DNA of 64,000 bases, from NCBI RefSeq assembly GCF_963576675.1, contig NC_088919.1:48506501-48570500 (forward strand), given 5' to 3'. A model generated the notes under the pieces. The model worked only from the letters and a program-made list of their open reading frames with translations, had not been told where the DNA came from and searched no databases. Positions within the stretch are counted from its first letter, which is position 1. Each line of letters opens with the position of its first letter. Shown here piece by piece: positions 37,771-49,600 of the stretch. The DNA comes from Euphorbia lathyris. Its lineage: Eukaryota; Streptophyta; Magnoliopsida; Malpighiales; Euphorbiaceae. The translations under genes were made by a program, and so were the position numbers.

Positions 37771-40018
37771 CGTAATTAATTATGAATTTAAGTATATTAT
37801 TGAGTTTAATTTAATGTTTTAAGGTGTAAATTAAAAGTTTTGTGTAAGTTTTATAAAAATTATATTAAATGTACTAAAATTAAGTTTTATATTCTTCCAA
37901 TTTCAAATTTAGAATACAATTTGTATTTTTACAATTAAATTTTATACTATTATTATATAAAAAAACGAAAATGAATGGTATAAATGATTTACTATTATAA
38001 TATATAATATGATATACTGCTATATATGCATATTAATGGCTTACAAAATGTCAAGTGTAATATAGAGTACACATGTAAAAGAATAAAAATCATATTTAGG
38101 ACATGTGTAAGATGATTATGATATGTTAGGACATGTGTAAATATTTGTTAATAAATTATGCCATGTGTAATTTCATATAGTATATATATATATATATGGT
38201 TTTGGGGAGGGAAATGGAGAACATATAAAAAGAAGAGTTTTCTGGAAAAAAACGTTTTTGTTGAATGATTTTAAATCAAAAACATTTGAATTTTTAAATA
38301 ATTTGAAATGGTTTTTTTTATGATGAAATGTTTTATTGATTAGCAAAATGATTTATCAAATGGATTTAGTATAAAGCATATGGAGATTTAATTTTAGTTT
38401 TATAATTTTTAAAAGACAAGAACAATAAAGATCGTGTATTAGAAAATGGCTTTGTACGAGCAGATTAGCCGTACAACGTTTGGTGTACTAGTCAGTCGTA
38501 CAGATTAGCGGTGCAACGTTTGGGGTGCTAGTCAGCCGTTCTTAACAGTCTACAAGAGGTAATATTTAATATTATCTTCTTTTAAATAGGGTTCTAGTTA
38601 GACATTTATATTAAAATAGACGATACTTTTGAGGAGTCGGTCATAAAAGGAATTGATGTTGGACAATTATTAAACTGTCAAAAAATTAAATCTTTAAATA
38701 TTGAGAAAATTAAGAGTTTGAAGATAAAATTGGTATTAATGGACTTTTAGCAGCGTAACGAGTTTAAAAATATAATCGGTCCAAATTAACTACGTCGGTT
38801 TAAAATTACTATCTCAGTGACCGAAAATAATTCAATAAGAATATTTCGGTTATTTTATTTAAAATATTTTAAGCAACTTTAATAGTTAGAATTAAAATAT
38901 CTTGAAAATAGAATAAGAATATTTCGGTTATTTTATTTAAAATATTTTAAGCAACTTTAATAGTTAGAATTAAAATATCTTGAAAATAGAAGGACTAATA
39001 TGAATATTTGCCATGTAGAGTCGGTATAGAGTCGAATATAAAATTTGTACAATAATTCGAATCTAAATAGACTTATGATAATATAACGAGTCTAACGGTA
39101 TATTCGGACTAAATAGTTGTTCTGGTGACAAATCAAAATAAGTTTCGATTCTAAATTATTTAAGTGGCTTTGAATACGTTTTATTAAAGTGTGTAAAATA
39201 TATTATTTAAAATATTTATATACTTTTGATTTTAAGAATAATTATTTATTATCGTGGTATTTTAAAAATTGGGTCGAGGAAATGAATTTGACTATTTTAT
39301 ACGAATTGTTTTTGGATTGAGAAAACTGTTGCGGTTATTGTTATTATTTTGGATTGAAGTCCAAATATGATTTTTATGAGTTGTGATATTTTGAAAGTCA
39401 TGGCCACAAAATCATCTGTGCCGGAAGTCATGGCGTGCGACGGTGGTGAAGTGGTGGCGGCGGCTAGGGCGAAGCTAGGTCATTTTCCCTATTACGAATT
39501 GGTTTGATAAAAGGTTTATTTATTTACGAATTGGTTTGATAAAACGTTTATTTGTTTACGAATTGGTTTGATAAAACGTTTATTTGTTTATAAGCTGGTT
39601 TGGTAAAACAGTTATTTAATTTCATTCGTTTTCATCAAATGAGTTACATATATAAAATTATATAGTAACAAAGTGAAATATACAAATAAATTATTAGCGT
39701 GTCATTCAACGTATTAGCGTGTCATTCAACGTGTTAATAAGTTAAAATGAGTTAATAAGTTAAGAGAACTACCTATAAGAACTACCTAAAATAGGTAGAA
39801 CTATGTGGCTTTGATCCCCGATTTAAAGATTCAAAGACATTTGAGATACGTAGGAAGCTTGATAGAATTATCAAGTCCAAGCCAAATAAATAATAAAACC
39901 TTAGGTAGTCCAAATAAATTTTTATATATTAGAAAATGTGTTCGCTTGTTTTTACTGTTAGAAGTTCGTTATCCTATATTCCGTTCATACCTGATACCGT
40001 TTAGGGTCGGGTGTGATA
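37669..40018 (+). mobile_element. Solo-LTR-like element, TGTCAC...GTGATA (2350 bp)
   Basis: Begins tgtcacgtctgtgtcta and ends tttagggtcgggtgtgata. It is flanked by CGGAG (37664-37668) and CCGAG (40019-40023), a one-mismatch target duplication. Ends match those of the elements at 56139 and 56648. Inside are a (TA)n tract (37719-37769), a 78-bp tandem duplication (38834 and 38912), about four copies of a 34-bp unit (tacgaattggtttgataaaa, 39485-39610), and a conserved segment cgtaggaagcttgat (39848) shared by the whole family. There is no gene in it. A long solo LTR is the best interpretation. Confidence 0.75.
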
Positions 40019-40343
40019 CCGAGCATTGTTATTCTTTAGAGTTTAGATTTGCATCTCTTGTGCGAATTCGGGAAAAAAAAATCAAAACCATCAGCCACTA
40101 TTTTCTTCAGATATGTTTACCTCGTGAAAAATGTAAGAGAAAAAAATACAAAACCCATGCGATTCACTGAAGAAGAGAAAGTAAATATGAACAAACAAAC
40201 CTAGATGCTTTAGATCTAGGTACGCATCAACAAATATGAAGCAAAGAACATACTTGATTCAATTGCAAAGCAGGAAATGTTCCTGGGGTATCGGAGAGAT
40301 GTGATGAGAGATGTGAGCAGAAGAAAGATTAATAGCAGGAGAT

Positions 40344-40500
40344 AAGAAAGAAACCCTAGTGCAAGAAGGTAATTCTACAGAATAAAAAAATCTCAAAAAT
40401 GACGTCGTATGGGATTGTTGAGAAAGAAACCCTAGTGTAAGAAGGTAATTCTACAGAATAAAAAAAATCTCAAAAATGACGTCGTATGGGATTGTTGAGG
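40344..40500. repeat. 76-bp tandem duplication
   Basis: gaaaccctagtgcaagaagg...tgacgtcgtatgggattgttgag occurs twice, offset by 76 bases (aaaccctagt at 40351 and 40427). It lies inside the Helitron-like element in a stretch resembling a minus-strand 5' UTR. No gene is recognised between 40024 and 40616. Confidence 0.8.
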
Positions 40501-40616
40501 ATTATGAAGATAATCCTAAAAGCATGAGGATAAAATTGGAAACCAAAAATTTGAAATTGAAATCAATTGAATTTACTTTTACTGTTTCTTTTGTCATCCT
40601 CTTTTAATTCTATAGA

Positions 40617-41073
40617 ATAATAATTACACGTGTATTATACTCGTAGTTCCAAATTAAAATAAATCAATTCGAGATGTTATGTCGAACCAATAAAAGACAA
40701 CCAAATTAATTCAAATCGATGTAAAAACGTCATTCGAACTCATAAACGAAGTTAATTCGAATCGATGGGAAAACGTCATTCAAATTCATAAACCAATTCG
40801 GATCGATGTGAAAACGTTATTCGAATTCGTAAACCAAGTTAATTCTAAACAATGTGAAAATGTTATTAGAATTCAATCATAAACTCAAAATCTCATTTAT
40901 CGTATATATACGTAAATTAAAATAGATTTTTTCGATAAATACCATTGCATGTATGTTATACACGTAACTCCATATTAAAGCGAACCTAAACCCGATAATC
41001 CTAAAAACGCGAGTACCTGATTTACAACGACGATTTAAAGCAAAACATGTAGCAGACACATAGCAACACAATA
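40617..41073 (-). repeat. CDC20-derived array unit 18, right part
   Basis: Array sequence resumes after the Helitron-like element with taattacacgtgtattatactcgtag, then 46-bp minisatellite copies (about 40680-40860) and the distal segment gcgaacctaaacccgataa. It continues directly into unit 19. Confidence 0.9.
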
Positions 41074-41470
41074 GTTAATTAGTTAAATTAAATCAACCCA
41101 CCCACGTTGCTTATGAATATAAGCATAGCAATTGGCAGCATTTCATTAACATAATATGCAATCCATTGCTCATATCCAACTATTAACATCCATATATAAA
41201 ATACAAATTAGTTTACATTCTCAATCAATTAAGGAAAATGCTTTAAGGATGAATAAGAACTTACGTTTTCATGATTAGAATTCCTTTTCTGAATATGTTG
41301 TTTTTGAAGTGAGGATTTGGAAGGTGGTTTCTAGATCGAAGAAGAATAAGATCTCATATCTTGCATCCATTATTTTAATACCAACAAAAAAAAAACAGGG
41401 ATAACAAATAATGACGATGTAGAATTAATTGATAACTGTATTAGATAACACAGAAACACAAAACAGAAAT
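41074..41470 (-). repeat. CDC20-derived array unit 19, left part
   Basis: Contains the exon-2 scrap, intron 1 and exon 1 (41265-41370) with an intact GTAAGT donor and an intact ATG, but small indels break the exon frame after MDA. It is cut at 41470 by the Tat element and continues at 55950. Confidence 0.9.
41265..41370 (-). pseudogene. CDC20: CDC20 exon 1 copy, unit 19
   Basis: The start (ATGGATGCA) and donor (GAAAAC-GTAAGT) are both intact, unlike any other copy in the window. The exon is 106 bases and small indels near the start shift the frame before the conserved PLQ segment. It is closest to the ancestral gene in its splice site, suggesting that unit 19 and unit 2 descend from the array before the short units expanded. 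Confidence 0.8.
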
Positions 41471-43411
41471 TGTTGGCCCAAAAAATAAAATAATTATTTT
41501 TATGTATATAAAATGTTTGGGTTATGTTTTTAGGATATAGTTTATATTTTCTAGAAATAATACACGTGCAAGCTAACCTTCAACCCATGAGAGAGCCCGA
41601 CACCACGCGGGGCGTGTCCTCAATACGCAGCGCGTAAACAAGGCGTCCGGAGAAATCAACGTCAAAAACTCAATACGCAGGGCGTACTCCTTCACGCGGG
41701 ACGCACTTGTCAATACGTCATGCGTAAGACGCATCCGCAGAGTGTTCCAAGATCAGAAGCTCCAATACGCAGGGCGTATCCACCAATACGCAGGGTGTAC
41801 TCCTTCACGCGGGACGCGACACCAGAGACGCCACGTATAGAAACCAACAAGAAACGCACAAGGCCCAGTATCCGCCAACACGCAGGGCGTAGTAGGATAT
41901 ACGCGGGGCGTATCGTCTCTTCCGGCAACAGTTGGAAGTAGTCAATGGAAGTTGATGGAAGTTAGTGGAAGTTGAGGTAGTGGGGTGATGTGGCATGGAG
42001 GTAGTTGAGTTAGTTGGTGAATAATTACCAAAATACCACTCAATAATTACCAAAATGCCACTGAATAATTACCAAAATACCACTCCAAAATACTATAAAT
42101 AGACCCCCTCCCCTTCATTAAAAATCACACTCAACACACATACAAACCCCTCTCTAAAGGTTACTCTCAATGCTCTCTAGTTTCTAGTTTTTAGTTCTTA
42201 GTTCTTAGCTCCTAGTTCTTCAAGTTCTTCAAAGTTCTTCTTTTCGTTCTTCGTTTTTCTTAGCTTCGATTCCTTTTTTAGCTCTCTTTAGCTCCAATCC
42301 AAGTTTCAATAGCCTCTTTCCAATTCCTTTCCAATTCAATTTAGCATTCCAAGCCTTTAATTTGCTCAATTCCTAGCTAAAACTCTGTTTTCAAATTAAT
42401 TTTCCAGATTCGTCCAACTACTTTCAAAGCCCGATTTCGTCTGTTTAAAGTTATTTTTTGCTTTCAATCCCTTCGACAAAGTTGTTCCTGACGTCCTGAA
42501 GTTCGATCTAGTGTATTTATTTGCCCAATTCCATGCACAGAAACTCTATTTACAAGCCGATCTTTCCAGCCCAAATTCTTTTAGACATTCTGTTTCCAGA
42601 ATTTTCCAGATTCGTCCAGTTATTTTCAACTCCCAATTTCGTCTATTTAAAGTCCGTTTTAGCCTTCGATCCCTTATAGAAAGTTGTTCCTGACATCCCG
42701 AAGTTAAATTTAGCCTATTTACTCGTGCAATTCCGTATTCATTAGCATCCAAACGAGCCTCCCGAAGTTAAGGTTTAAATCTGCCCCATTTGCCTACCAA
42801 CGTTTTGCCATTGCCAAGATCACATACCGTACGGGCCCGACCGGTTGCAGCTCTCCAAGGACTTCACGCCGACACCAAAATTCAACATCAATCCGAGATA
42901 GCTATTGTGGCTCCGAGTTTGTTGTTGAATTCCAATTTTATTTTAATTGCATTTCAATTCCTTGTATTTGATTTGTTCTTCCAGTTCAATTGAATTAACT
43001 ATATGTTTAGTATAGAAGTTCTTCAATTGTAATTCATTTTTCAATTTCATGCTTACCTCAAACACATGTATTCAAACCTTGATTTACATCAATAAAACAC
43101 CGAATTTTTACCAAATCTCGTGTCAATTTCGCACTTTAAATTCCTTTATTTTCTCGTCTTCAATTTACCCGCATTAGCTTAAATAAAATAATTTATCTAG
43201 CAAAGTTTCTATAACGGCGCTAGAGACCCAAGAGGGACTTTTTCAATCCTTGCGTCCCTCGCCAATCTCTTTGATTAGATTTCAAGTTTTGGCGCGCAAT
43301 TCCATAAACTTAACCGTCTTTAATAATTGAGAAATAATTTCTCTGGCACGCCCGCACCCTAACCACACATGACAAGGTTGAAATTAGCATATTCGCAAAA
43401 TATCGCTAACA
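41471..43411 (+). repeat. 5' LTR of the Tat element (1941 bp)
   Basis: Begins tgttggccc, ends cgctaaca. A GC-rich block with acgcagggcgt-type motifs lies at about 41600-41910, a TATA box ctataaatag at 42093-42102, and an AATAAA at 43091-43096. A pyrimidine-rich stretch follows the TATA box. No gene is present; short open frames are spurious. Confidence 0.95.
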
Positions 43412-43416
43412 ATTTT

Positions 43417-43576
43417 TGGCACGCCCAGTGGGACCTTTGTTTTAGGCTTTTGCCAAAAATTGTGTCTATACTCGTTTTTTTTTTGCTTTCTTAATTTTTT
43501 CCACACTTATTATCCCACTTTACCATACCAAAATTTATTAGCTATCACTAACAATTTTTGGCACGCCCAGTGGGAC
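43417..43576 (+). other. Primer-binding site, duplicated
   Basis: tggcacgcccagtgggacc begins at 43417, six bases after the LTR. The same sequence, with the preceding ctaacaattttt that includes the LTR terminus, recurs at 43559, an offset of 142 bases. The tggcacgcccagtggga form is usual for Tat elements. The exact primer tRNA is not assigned. Confidence 0.8.
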
Positions 43577-43791
43577 CAACAATTTTTATTTAGGCTTTGC
43601 CAAAAATTTCAAAAGCCTGTTTCTTTTCGTACCACGTATATATTTTTTATTCAGTTTTTTAAACCAATTGTTTTTCATGCTTTGCTTTTATGCCATTAAT
43701 ATAAGTATTTATTTGTTTTCTTGTTCTTTCTCTTTCAACATTAGATTATTAACTTAAATTCACCATTTTTACCTATAAGTACTCACGGAGG

Positions 43792-45606
43792 ATGCCTCCT
43801 AGGAAGAACACCGGGAAAGATCCAATTCCATCGGAATCCGAAGAGAGTCAAAATCAGAACTGAGATCAGGGCAACGAACCCGCCATGCCTGAAGGTTGTG
43901 CGGCTGAGATCGTGAACAATAGCGGAGGTGCAAACCAACAACCACCTCAAGGCTCACCCATATTCGACGTGGCACCATTTTTAGCAAAGCTAGAAAAGCA
44001 GATCGACCAATTTCTACATGGATTTTCGCAATCCATGAGAAAAATTTATGAGGATGTGTGCAAGGCAATGCAAGCCAACAACGAGGCGATGAACAATTCC
44101 AACAAGGGACCAGCTCTCGAGGAAAGGATCGTTGATTTAACCGGAGAGATCAGCAAAATCCCGGAAAAGTGCGTCGAGCTGTTCACACAAAGGTCAACAT
44201 CTCAAGGACCGGTAGACGGTGGGAAGAAAACACCGACATCAGGAGCTGGGGAAAGGTATACCCCGCCGCCAGCTCGAGAAGAGAATCTCTGGTTCAATGA
44301 GCGCGGTGACAGGATCAGCCCAGAACCTATTCAAGTCTCGCCACCTCAACAACAGTTCAGATCTCATACCGGACCTAGTAACCATGCCGAACATTACGAG
44401 GAAAGCTATGCTCGTAATGCGGGGGGCAATGTGAGACAAACCAACTTTCACCCACAACGGACGACGCACACACGCATGGAGCCCACCAACAACTTGGGAG
44501 AGGCCCAGCGCATAAGAAACATCGTCCAAGAGATCTATGGGCCAGCCGTGAGGGAAGTATACCGACCCGAGTTTCAGAAACCCTACCCACGACACTACGA
44601 TCAGCTATACCCTTTACCCCACAATTTTAGAGTCCCTGATTTCACTTTATTTTCAGGAGAAGAAGGGCAATCCACCGTAGAACATGTGGCACGCTTCACC
44701 TTTCAGTGCAGCGGTTTGAGCATGGACCCAAACTTCGACATGTTACGCTTGCGGCTATTCTCAGGTTCACTAACGGGACCAGCTTTCTCTTGGTACACCA
44801 CCTTACCATCCGGATCCATTCGTGGATGGGAACAAATGGAAAGACTGTTCCACAACCAGTTCTATCGAACGGAGCCCGAGATCTGTGTTGCGGAGCTGTC
44901 CCGAATGACGCAACGACATGGAGAACCGGTTGAAAATTTTATCAACCGATTCAAAAAGATGCGACATCGTTGTCGAATCAACATCCCCGAGGTCGAGTTC
45001 GTGAAAATTGCCCAACGTGGGTTGGAATTCGAAAACCGGAAGAAATTTCAGGGGATAGATTTTCGCGACTACTACGAGTTGGTGGCCAAGGTTTCAGAGT
45101 ACGAGGAGTTAATGAGGGAAGATCATCGACGTAAGAAGAACTATGTGGGAAGCTACCAAGGGGAGGTACAAACGCATGAGGTAGCCATTGCCGACCTAAC
45201 GAACACCGGATCTCGAACGTGTCCCGTGTTGGTAAAAAATCCCAAAGCACCAGAGGTAGTTAAAAGGATCCCAACCACACAATATACGTTTGACGTCTCG
45301 AAGACGGAAGAGATCTTCGACTACCTGCTAAAGGAGCAGTTCATCACATTGCCTCCTAGACATGTGATCCCATCCAAAGAAGAAATACACGGACGAAACT
45401 ACTGTAAGTATCACGACAACTGGAGCCACAACACTCAAGCATGTTTTGGTTTTAGAAACGCCGTGCAGGATAGGATTAACCGCGGGATACTCCAATTCCC
45501 GGAAAAGAAGGAAAGCATGCTGATCGACGAGGACCCATTCCCAATAGCCAATATGATCAATGCCGCTTCACTAGCGTGGGGGGGGAAAAGGAAAGCAACA
45601 GGGTGA
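43792..45606 (+). pseudogene. Tat gag, with early in-frame stop
   Basis: Gag packages the element RNA. The likely natural start is the ATG at 43792 (MPPRKNTGKDPIPSESEE), but a TGA at 43861-43863 closes that frame after 23 codons. The same frame is then open for 573 codons from the ATG at 43885. Near residues 250-270 of that frame is FRVPDFTLFSGEEG, followed by the retrotransposon gag domain (about 270-385, LTGPAFSWYTTLPSGS, HGEPVENFINRFKK). Near residue 505 is a Cys-His motif (CKYHDNWSHNTQAC) typical of Tat gag instead of a standard zinc knuckle. The frame ends just after a G8 run (45578-45585); protease lies in the +1 frame. Confidence 0.9.
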
Positions 45607-45607
45607 C

Positions 45608-46696
45608 ATGAGAACCCGACAGATATGGGTACCAAAAGCGACGCCATCAAAGTTGGAGGAAAGCTCAAGGCAATCACAGAATACAAAGATAAGAGACGTG
45701 CGACAACAACGGCCACGTTTCGTGACACCCTCGAGCACGTCACCCCTCAATCAATGGCAATTGAATAGCCACAAGAAATTCCCAAGGCCTCTCTCCAGGA
45801 ATGCAAAGAGAAGACTAAGGAAAAGAGAGGCAGAAAAGAGAAATAGTCAAAAGGAGTCATCTAGCGTCAACTCCAACGATGCGAAAAGAGGAGGAAAAAA
45901 CCAAGAGAAGAACCTCCAGATACGGGTTGGAGATTTCATCATACGGGTGGATTGTGCGGCTACCTCTTTAATCTTACCTTCGGACTTTAGAAGCGAAGAA
46001 ATCAAAAAAGAATTCCCCAAGCCCAAGTACAAGGAGCAAGAAGACGCAGCACCGAAGGCACCGGGTGAAGAGGGCATGAAGAGGGTTTACTTTGACAAGC
46101 CCACTCCAAGGATGACTCGCCATATCAAACCTCTATACGTCAAGGCTCATGTAGATGGCAAACCAATCTCCAGAGTGCTCATCGACAATGGATCAGCCGT
46201 TAACATCATGCCTATGAAGATGGTCCTAGCCTTAGGGAAATCAGAGGAAGATATAATCTCATCAGAGGTGTCAGTTTCAGCCTTCACGGGAGAAATTGCA
46301 AAGACATACGGTGTCCTACCATTGGAACTCACCGTTGGCTCTCACACCACCATGACCGCTTTCTTCGTGGTAAATTCAACCGCGAGTTATCAGGCACTGT
46401 TAGGGAGAGATTGGATTCACTCCAACTCATGCATCCCTTCGTCTTTGCACCAACTTCTTCTGTTCTGGAAGGGAGACGAGGTGGAAGTCATTCGGGCAAA
46501 CGAGAAACCATTCGAAACCTACTCAGATGTGGTCGAGGCTAGACTCTACGAGGAATCTGTAGGCCCAATCCGAGTGGGATCCAATTACAAAGAGCAATCA
46601 TGTGGCGAAGAGATTAAGAATATCCTAAGGCTAACGGCAATCGTGCCCCGTCGAAGGCCATTCCGTGATGAACCGATAATTGAAGAGATTCCATGA
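45608..46696 (+). CDS. Tat protease region
   Basis: The 362-residue frame begins with a basic, disordered segment. The aspartic protease active-site motif VLIDNGSAVNIMP lies at about residues 190-202 (Asp at 193), and FFVVNSTASYQALLGRDWIH near 255-275 is the second conserved protease segment. It cleaves the Gag-Pol polyprotein in the particle. It starts two bases after the gag stop, in another frame; the upstream part of this frame is open back to the G8 run, so it was probably joined to gag by a single frame. It ends in ATGA overlapping the next frame. Whether these are breaks or natural shifts cannot be settled here. Confidence 0.88.
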   Translation: MRTRQIWVPKATPSKLEESSRQSQNTKIRDVRQQRPRFVTPSSTSPLNQWQLNSHKKFPRPLSRNAKRRLRKREAEKRNSQKESSSVNSNDAKRGGKNQEKNLQIRVGDFIIRVDCAATSLILPSDFRSEEIKKEFPKPKYKEQEDAAPKAPGEEGMKRVYFDKPTPRMTRHIKPLYVKAHVDGKPISRVLIDNGSAVNIMPMKMVLALGKSEEDIISSEVSVSAFTGEIAKTYGVLPLELTVGSHTTMTAFFVVNSTASYQALLGRDWIHSNSCIPSSLHQLLLFWKGDEVEVIRANEKPFETYSDVVEARLYEESVGPIRVGSNYKEQSCGEEIKNILRLTAIVPRRRPFRDEPIIEEIP

Positions 46697-49600
46697 TTAA
46701 GACAACATCCGGAAAAGAAGCGGTAGCTTCAGCCGCTATATCAAAACTGAATGCACAACAACTAGCGGAGAAACTATGCCAGGAGGACGACATAAGGGTC
46801 TCAGAAATCGAAGCACCCAAAGGGATAGCAGAACTAGATCCTCAAGGAGAAGAAATCCAATTACAAGATCTGAAAAGGGCGAACCCAAAGTTAGAAGATG
46901 AAGGTTCCATGGCAGTCGACCCTCTAGACGAAGTGAACCTAGGGACAGAAGAGGAACCTCGGGTTACGTTCGTCAGTAGCTTACTACGCCCAACGTTAAA
47001 GGAAGCCATCATCGTTTTGCTTCGGAAGTTCAAAGACTGTTTCACCTGGAATTACGATGAAATGCCCGGGTTGAGCAAAGACGTAGTGGAACATAGATTG
47101 CCAATCAAACCGGAGTTCAAACCTTTCAAACAACCAACAAGAAGGATGAGCAAAGAGGTTGAAGGCAAGGTGAAGGAAGAAATAGAAAAGTTGTTCAAGG
47201 CTAAATTCATCAGACCAGCAAAGTACGCGGTATGGCTATCTAACGTCGTGCCTGTAGTAAAAAAGAACGGTAAATTACGCGTATGCGTAGATTTTCGCGA
47301 TCTAAATCTAGCTACGCCAAAAGACATCTATGCGATGTCTATTGCCGATATGCTAGTAGATGCTGTGTCTAGAAATGAATTAATATCTCTTTGCGATTGC
47401 TATGCGGGATATAACCAAATCCCCATTGCCGAAGAAGACATTGCAAAAACGGCATTTCGATGCCCAGGGTCCATTGGTACGTTCGAATGGGTCGTCATGC
47501 CATTCGGTTTGAAAAATGCCGGCGCCACGTACCAAAGAGCAATGAATGCCATTTTTCACGATTTACTCGGCACCTCCATGGAAGTATATGTAGACGACAT
47601 CGTTGTCAAATCCAAGCGAGAGACAGAACACGTCGGCCATTTGAGGAAGAGCTTCGAGCGGATGCGTAAGTACAATTTGAAACTCAATCCTCTAAAGTGC
47701 GCCTTCGGAGTCAAAGCAGGAAACTTCCTCGGATTTCTAGTCCATCAAAGAGGGATCGAGATTGACGACAATAAGGCAAAAGTAATCAAAGAAGCACAAC
47801 CTCCGAAAAACAAGAAGGAGTTGCAGCGGTTCTTGGGCCAAGTAAACTACCTAAGACGATTCATATCAAACTTGGCTGGAAAATCCAAAGCATTCTCAGA
47901 TCTGTTAAGGCTCAAAGACGAAGAAAGCTTCAAGTGGAACGACAAGCATCAAGCGGCGTTCGAAGAGATCAAAACTTACTTGAGCAACCCACCTGTGTTG
48001 ATGCCACCAAGGGAGGGTACTCCACTCAAGCTCTATATATCAGCAACCGACGAGTCAATTGGATGCTTGCTTGCCCAAGACAATGCGAACCGTCATGAAC
48101 AAGCCATCTACTATCTAAGTCGAACTTTGCTATCGGCAGAGACAAGATACAGCCCAGTCGAGAAGACATGTTTGGCTCTCTACTTCGCTTGCACGAAGTT
48201 GAGGCATTACTTGCTCAAAGCGAGAGTTTATGTGATTGCTAGCACCGACTTGATCAAATACATGCTAAACCAGCCTATCCTCTCAGGAAGAATAGGAAAA
48301 TGGTCACTAGCATTGGCCGAGTTCACTTTCGTGTATCTCCCGCAATCCTCGATAAAAGGGAAAGCAATCGCAGATTTTGTATCCGATCACCCAACCAACT
48401 TTCAATATCCTGAGGAAGCAGAACTGCCAATTTATCTGACGCACAAAGAACCGTGGCAGTTGAAGTTCGATGGTTCAAGCACAGACAGTTCCAACGGAGC
48501 AGGAGTGATCATCACAGCCCCATCCGGAACTAAGACAATATTAGCGGTAAACTTGGATTTTGAATGCACGAACAACCAGGCCGAATATGAAGCTCTAATC
48601 ATCGTCTTAGAAATCTTGATAGACCTAGGAGCGAAAGAGGTCAAGATTTTCGGTGATTCACAATTGGTTATCCGGCACCTAACAGGAGAATATAAATGCT
48701 CAAGTTTATCTTTGCTACCTTATTTCGCGTTTGCAATTCAACTTCTGGAAATGTTCGATGAGGTCAGTTTGGAGCATATTCCAAGAAATGACAATTGGGA
48801 AGCTGACGAGTTAGCCCAAATCGCTTCTGGAATGAAGATCTCCAAAGAAACAGCATACAAAGTCGTCATCATCAGGAGACAAGGTCATCCATCCGTGGCA
48901 GACAGAGGTGTCCAGTTTGAATCATTCGACATCGACATCAACTTAGCTCAGGATTGGAGGAAACCATTTACCGACTACCTCAATGACCCATCCAAAAAAG
49001 TGAAATATTCATTGAGCATTCAATCTCGAAATTACATGTTGATGGCATGTGATTCGTACCGTAAGAGCTACGACGGAATGCTACTCAAATGTCTCGGCTT
49101 TCCAAAAGCAATGGAAGTCATGAAGCAAGTCCATGAAGGTATATGCGGAGCTCACCAGTCCGGAAGGAGAATGCGGTGGCTTATTAATCGCCATGGGTAT
49201 TTCTGGCCCACGATCCTACGAGATTGCATCACGTATGCGAAGGGTTGCAAGAAGTGCCAATTGTATGGCCAAGTCCAACGGGTGCCCTCAGAAGAGTTAC
49301 ACTCAGTTGTGAAACCATGGCCGTTTAGAGGATGGGCTATTGATCTAATAGGGAAAATATTCCCAGCTTCATCAAAAGGTCATTGTTTCATCATAGTTGC
49401 CACAGATTACTTTTCCAAATGGGTGGAAGCAGCACCAATGAAACAAGTCGGCCAAACACAAGTAATCCGATTCATCAAAGAGAACTTGATTCATAGATTC
49501 GGAATCCCAGAATCCATCACCACGGATCAGGGGACCATGTTCACAGGCGAAGATATGAACGAGTTCGTAGAAGAGTACGGGATTAAGTTGATTCACTCCA

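Larger units (their letters stand above)
26126..40616 (-). mobile_element. Probable non-autonomous Helitron (interrupted by nested elements)
   Basis: An array unit is interrupted between 26125 and 40617. Read on the minus strand, the element ends in CTAG followed by host T. About 10 bases upstream of CTAG is an imperfect hairpin (ccggagc-aat-gcgaggg, near 26134-26152), the layout of plant Helitron 3' ends. The other end on the minus strand starts TC (TCTATAGAATT...), also as expected. The own sequence is 26126-29377, 37071-37668 and 40024-40616, about 4.4 kb, AT-rich, with no Rep-helicase coding visible. Around 28100-28250 and 40080-40350 there are exon- or UTR-like stretches that might be captured gene fragments, not identified. 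A four-base mismatch at the right junction leaves the exact end uncertain. Confidence 0.6.

Noticed and set aside
39805..40170. 121-codon plus-strand frame
   Set aside because: It spans the end of the solo-LTR-like element and the flanking Helitron sequence, so it crosses an insertion junction and matches no family.
44219..45250. Overlapping frames on both strands within the Tat gag
   Set aside because: Shadows of the gag frame; they lack domains and differ from the Gag frame's conserved motifs.
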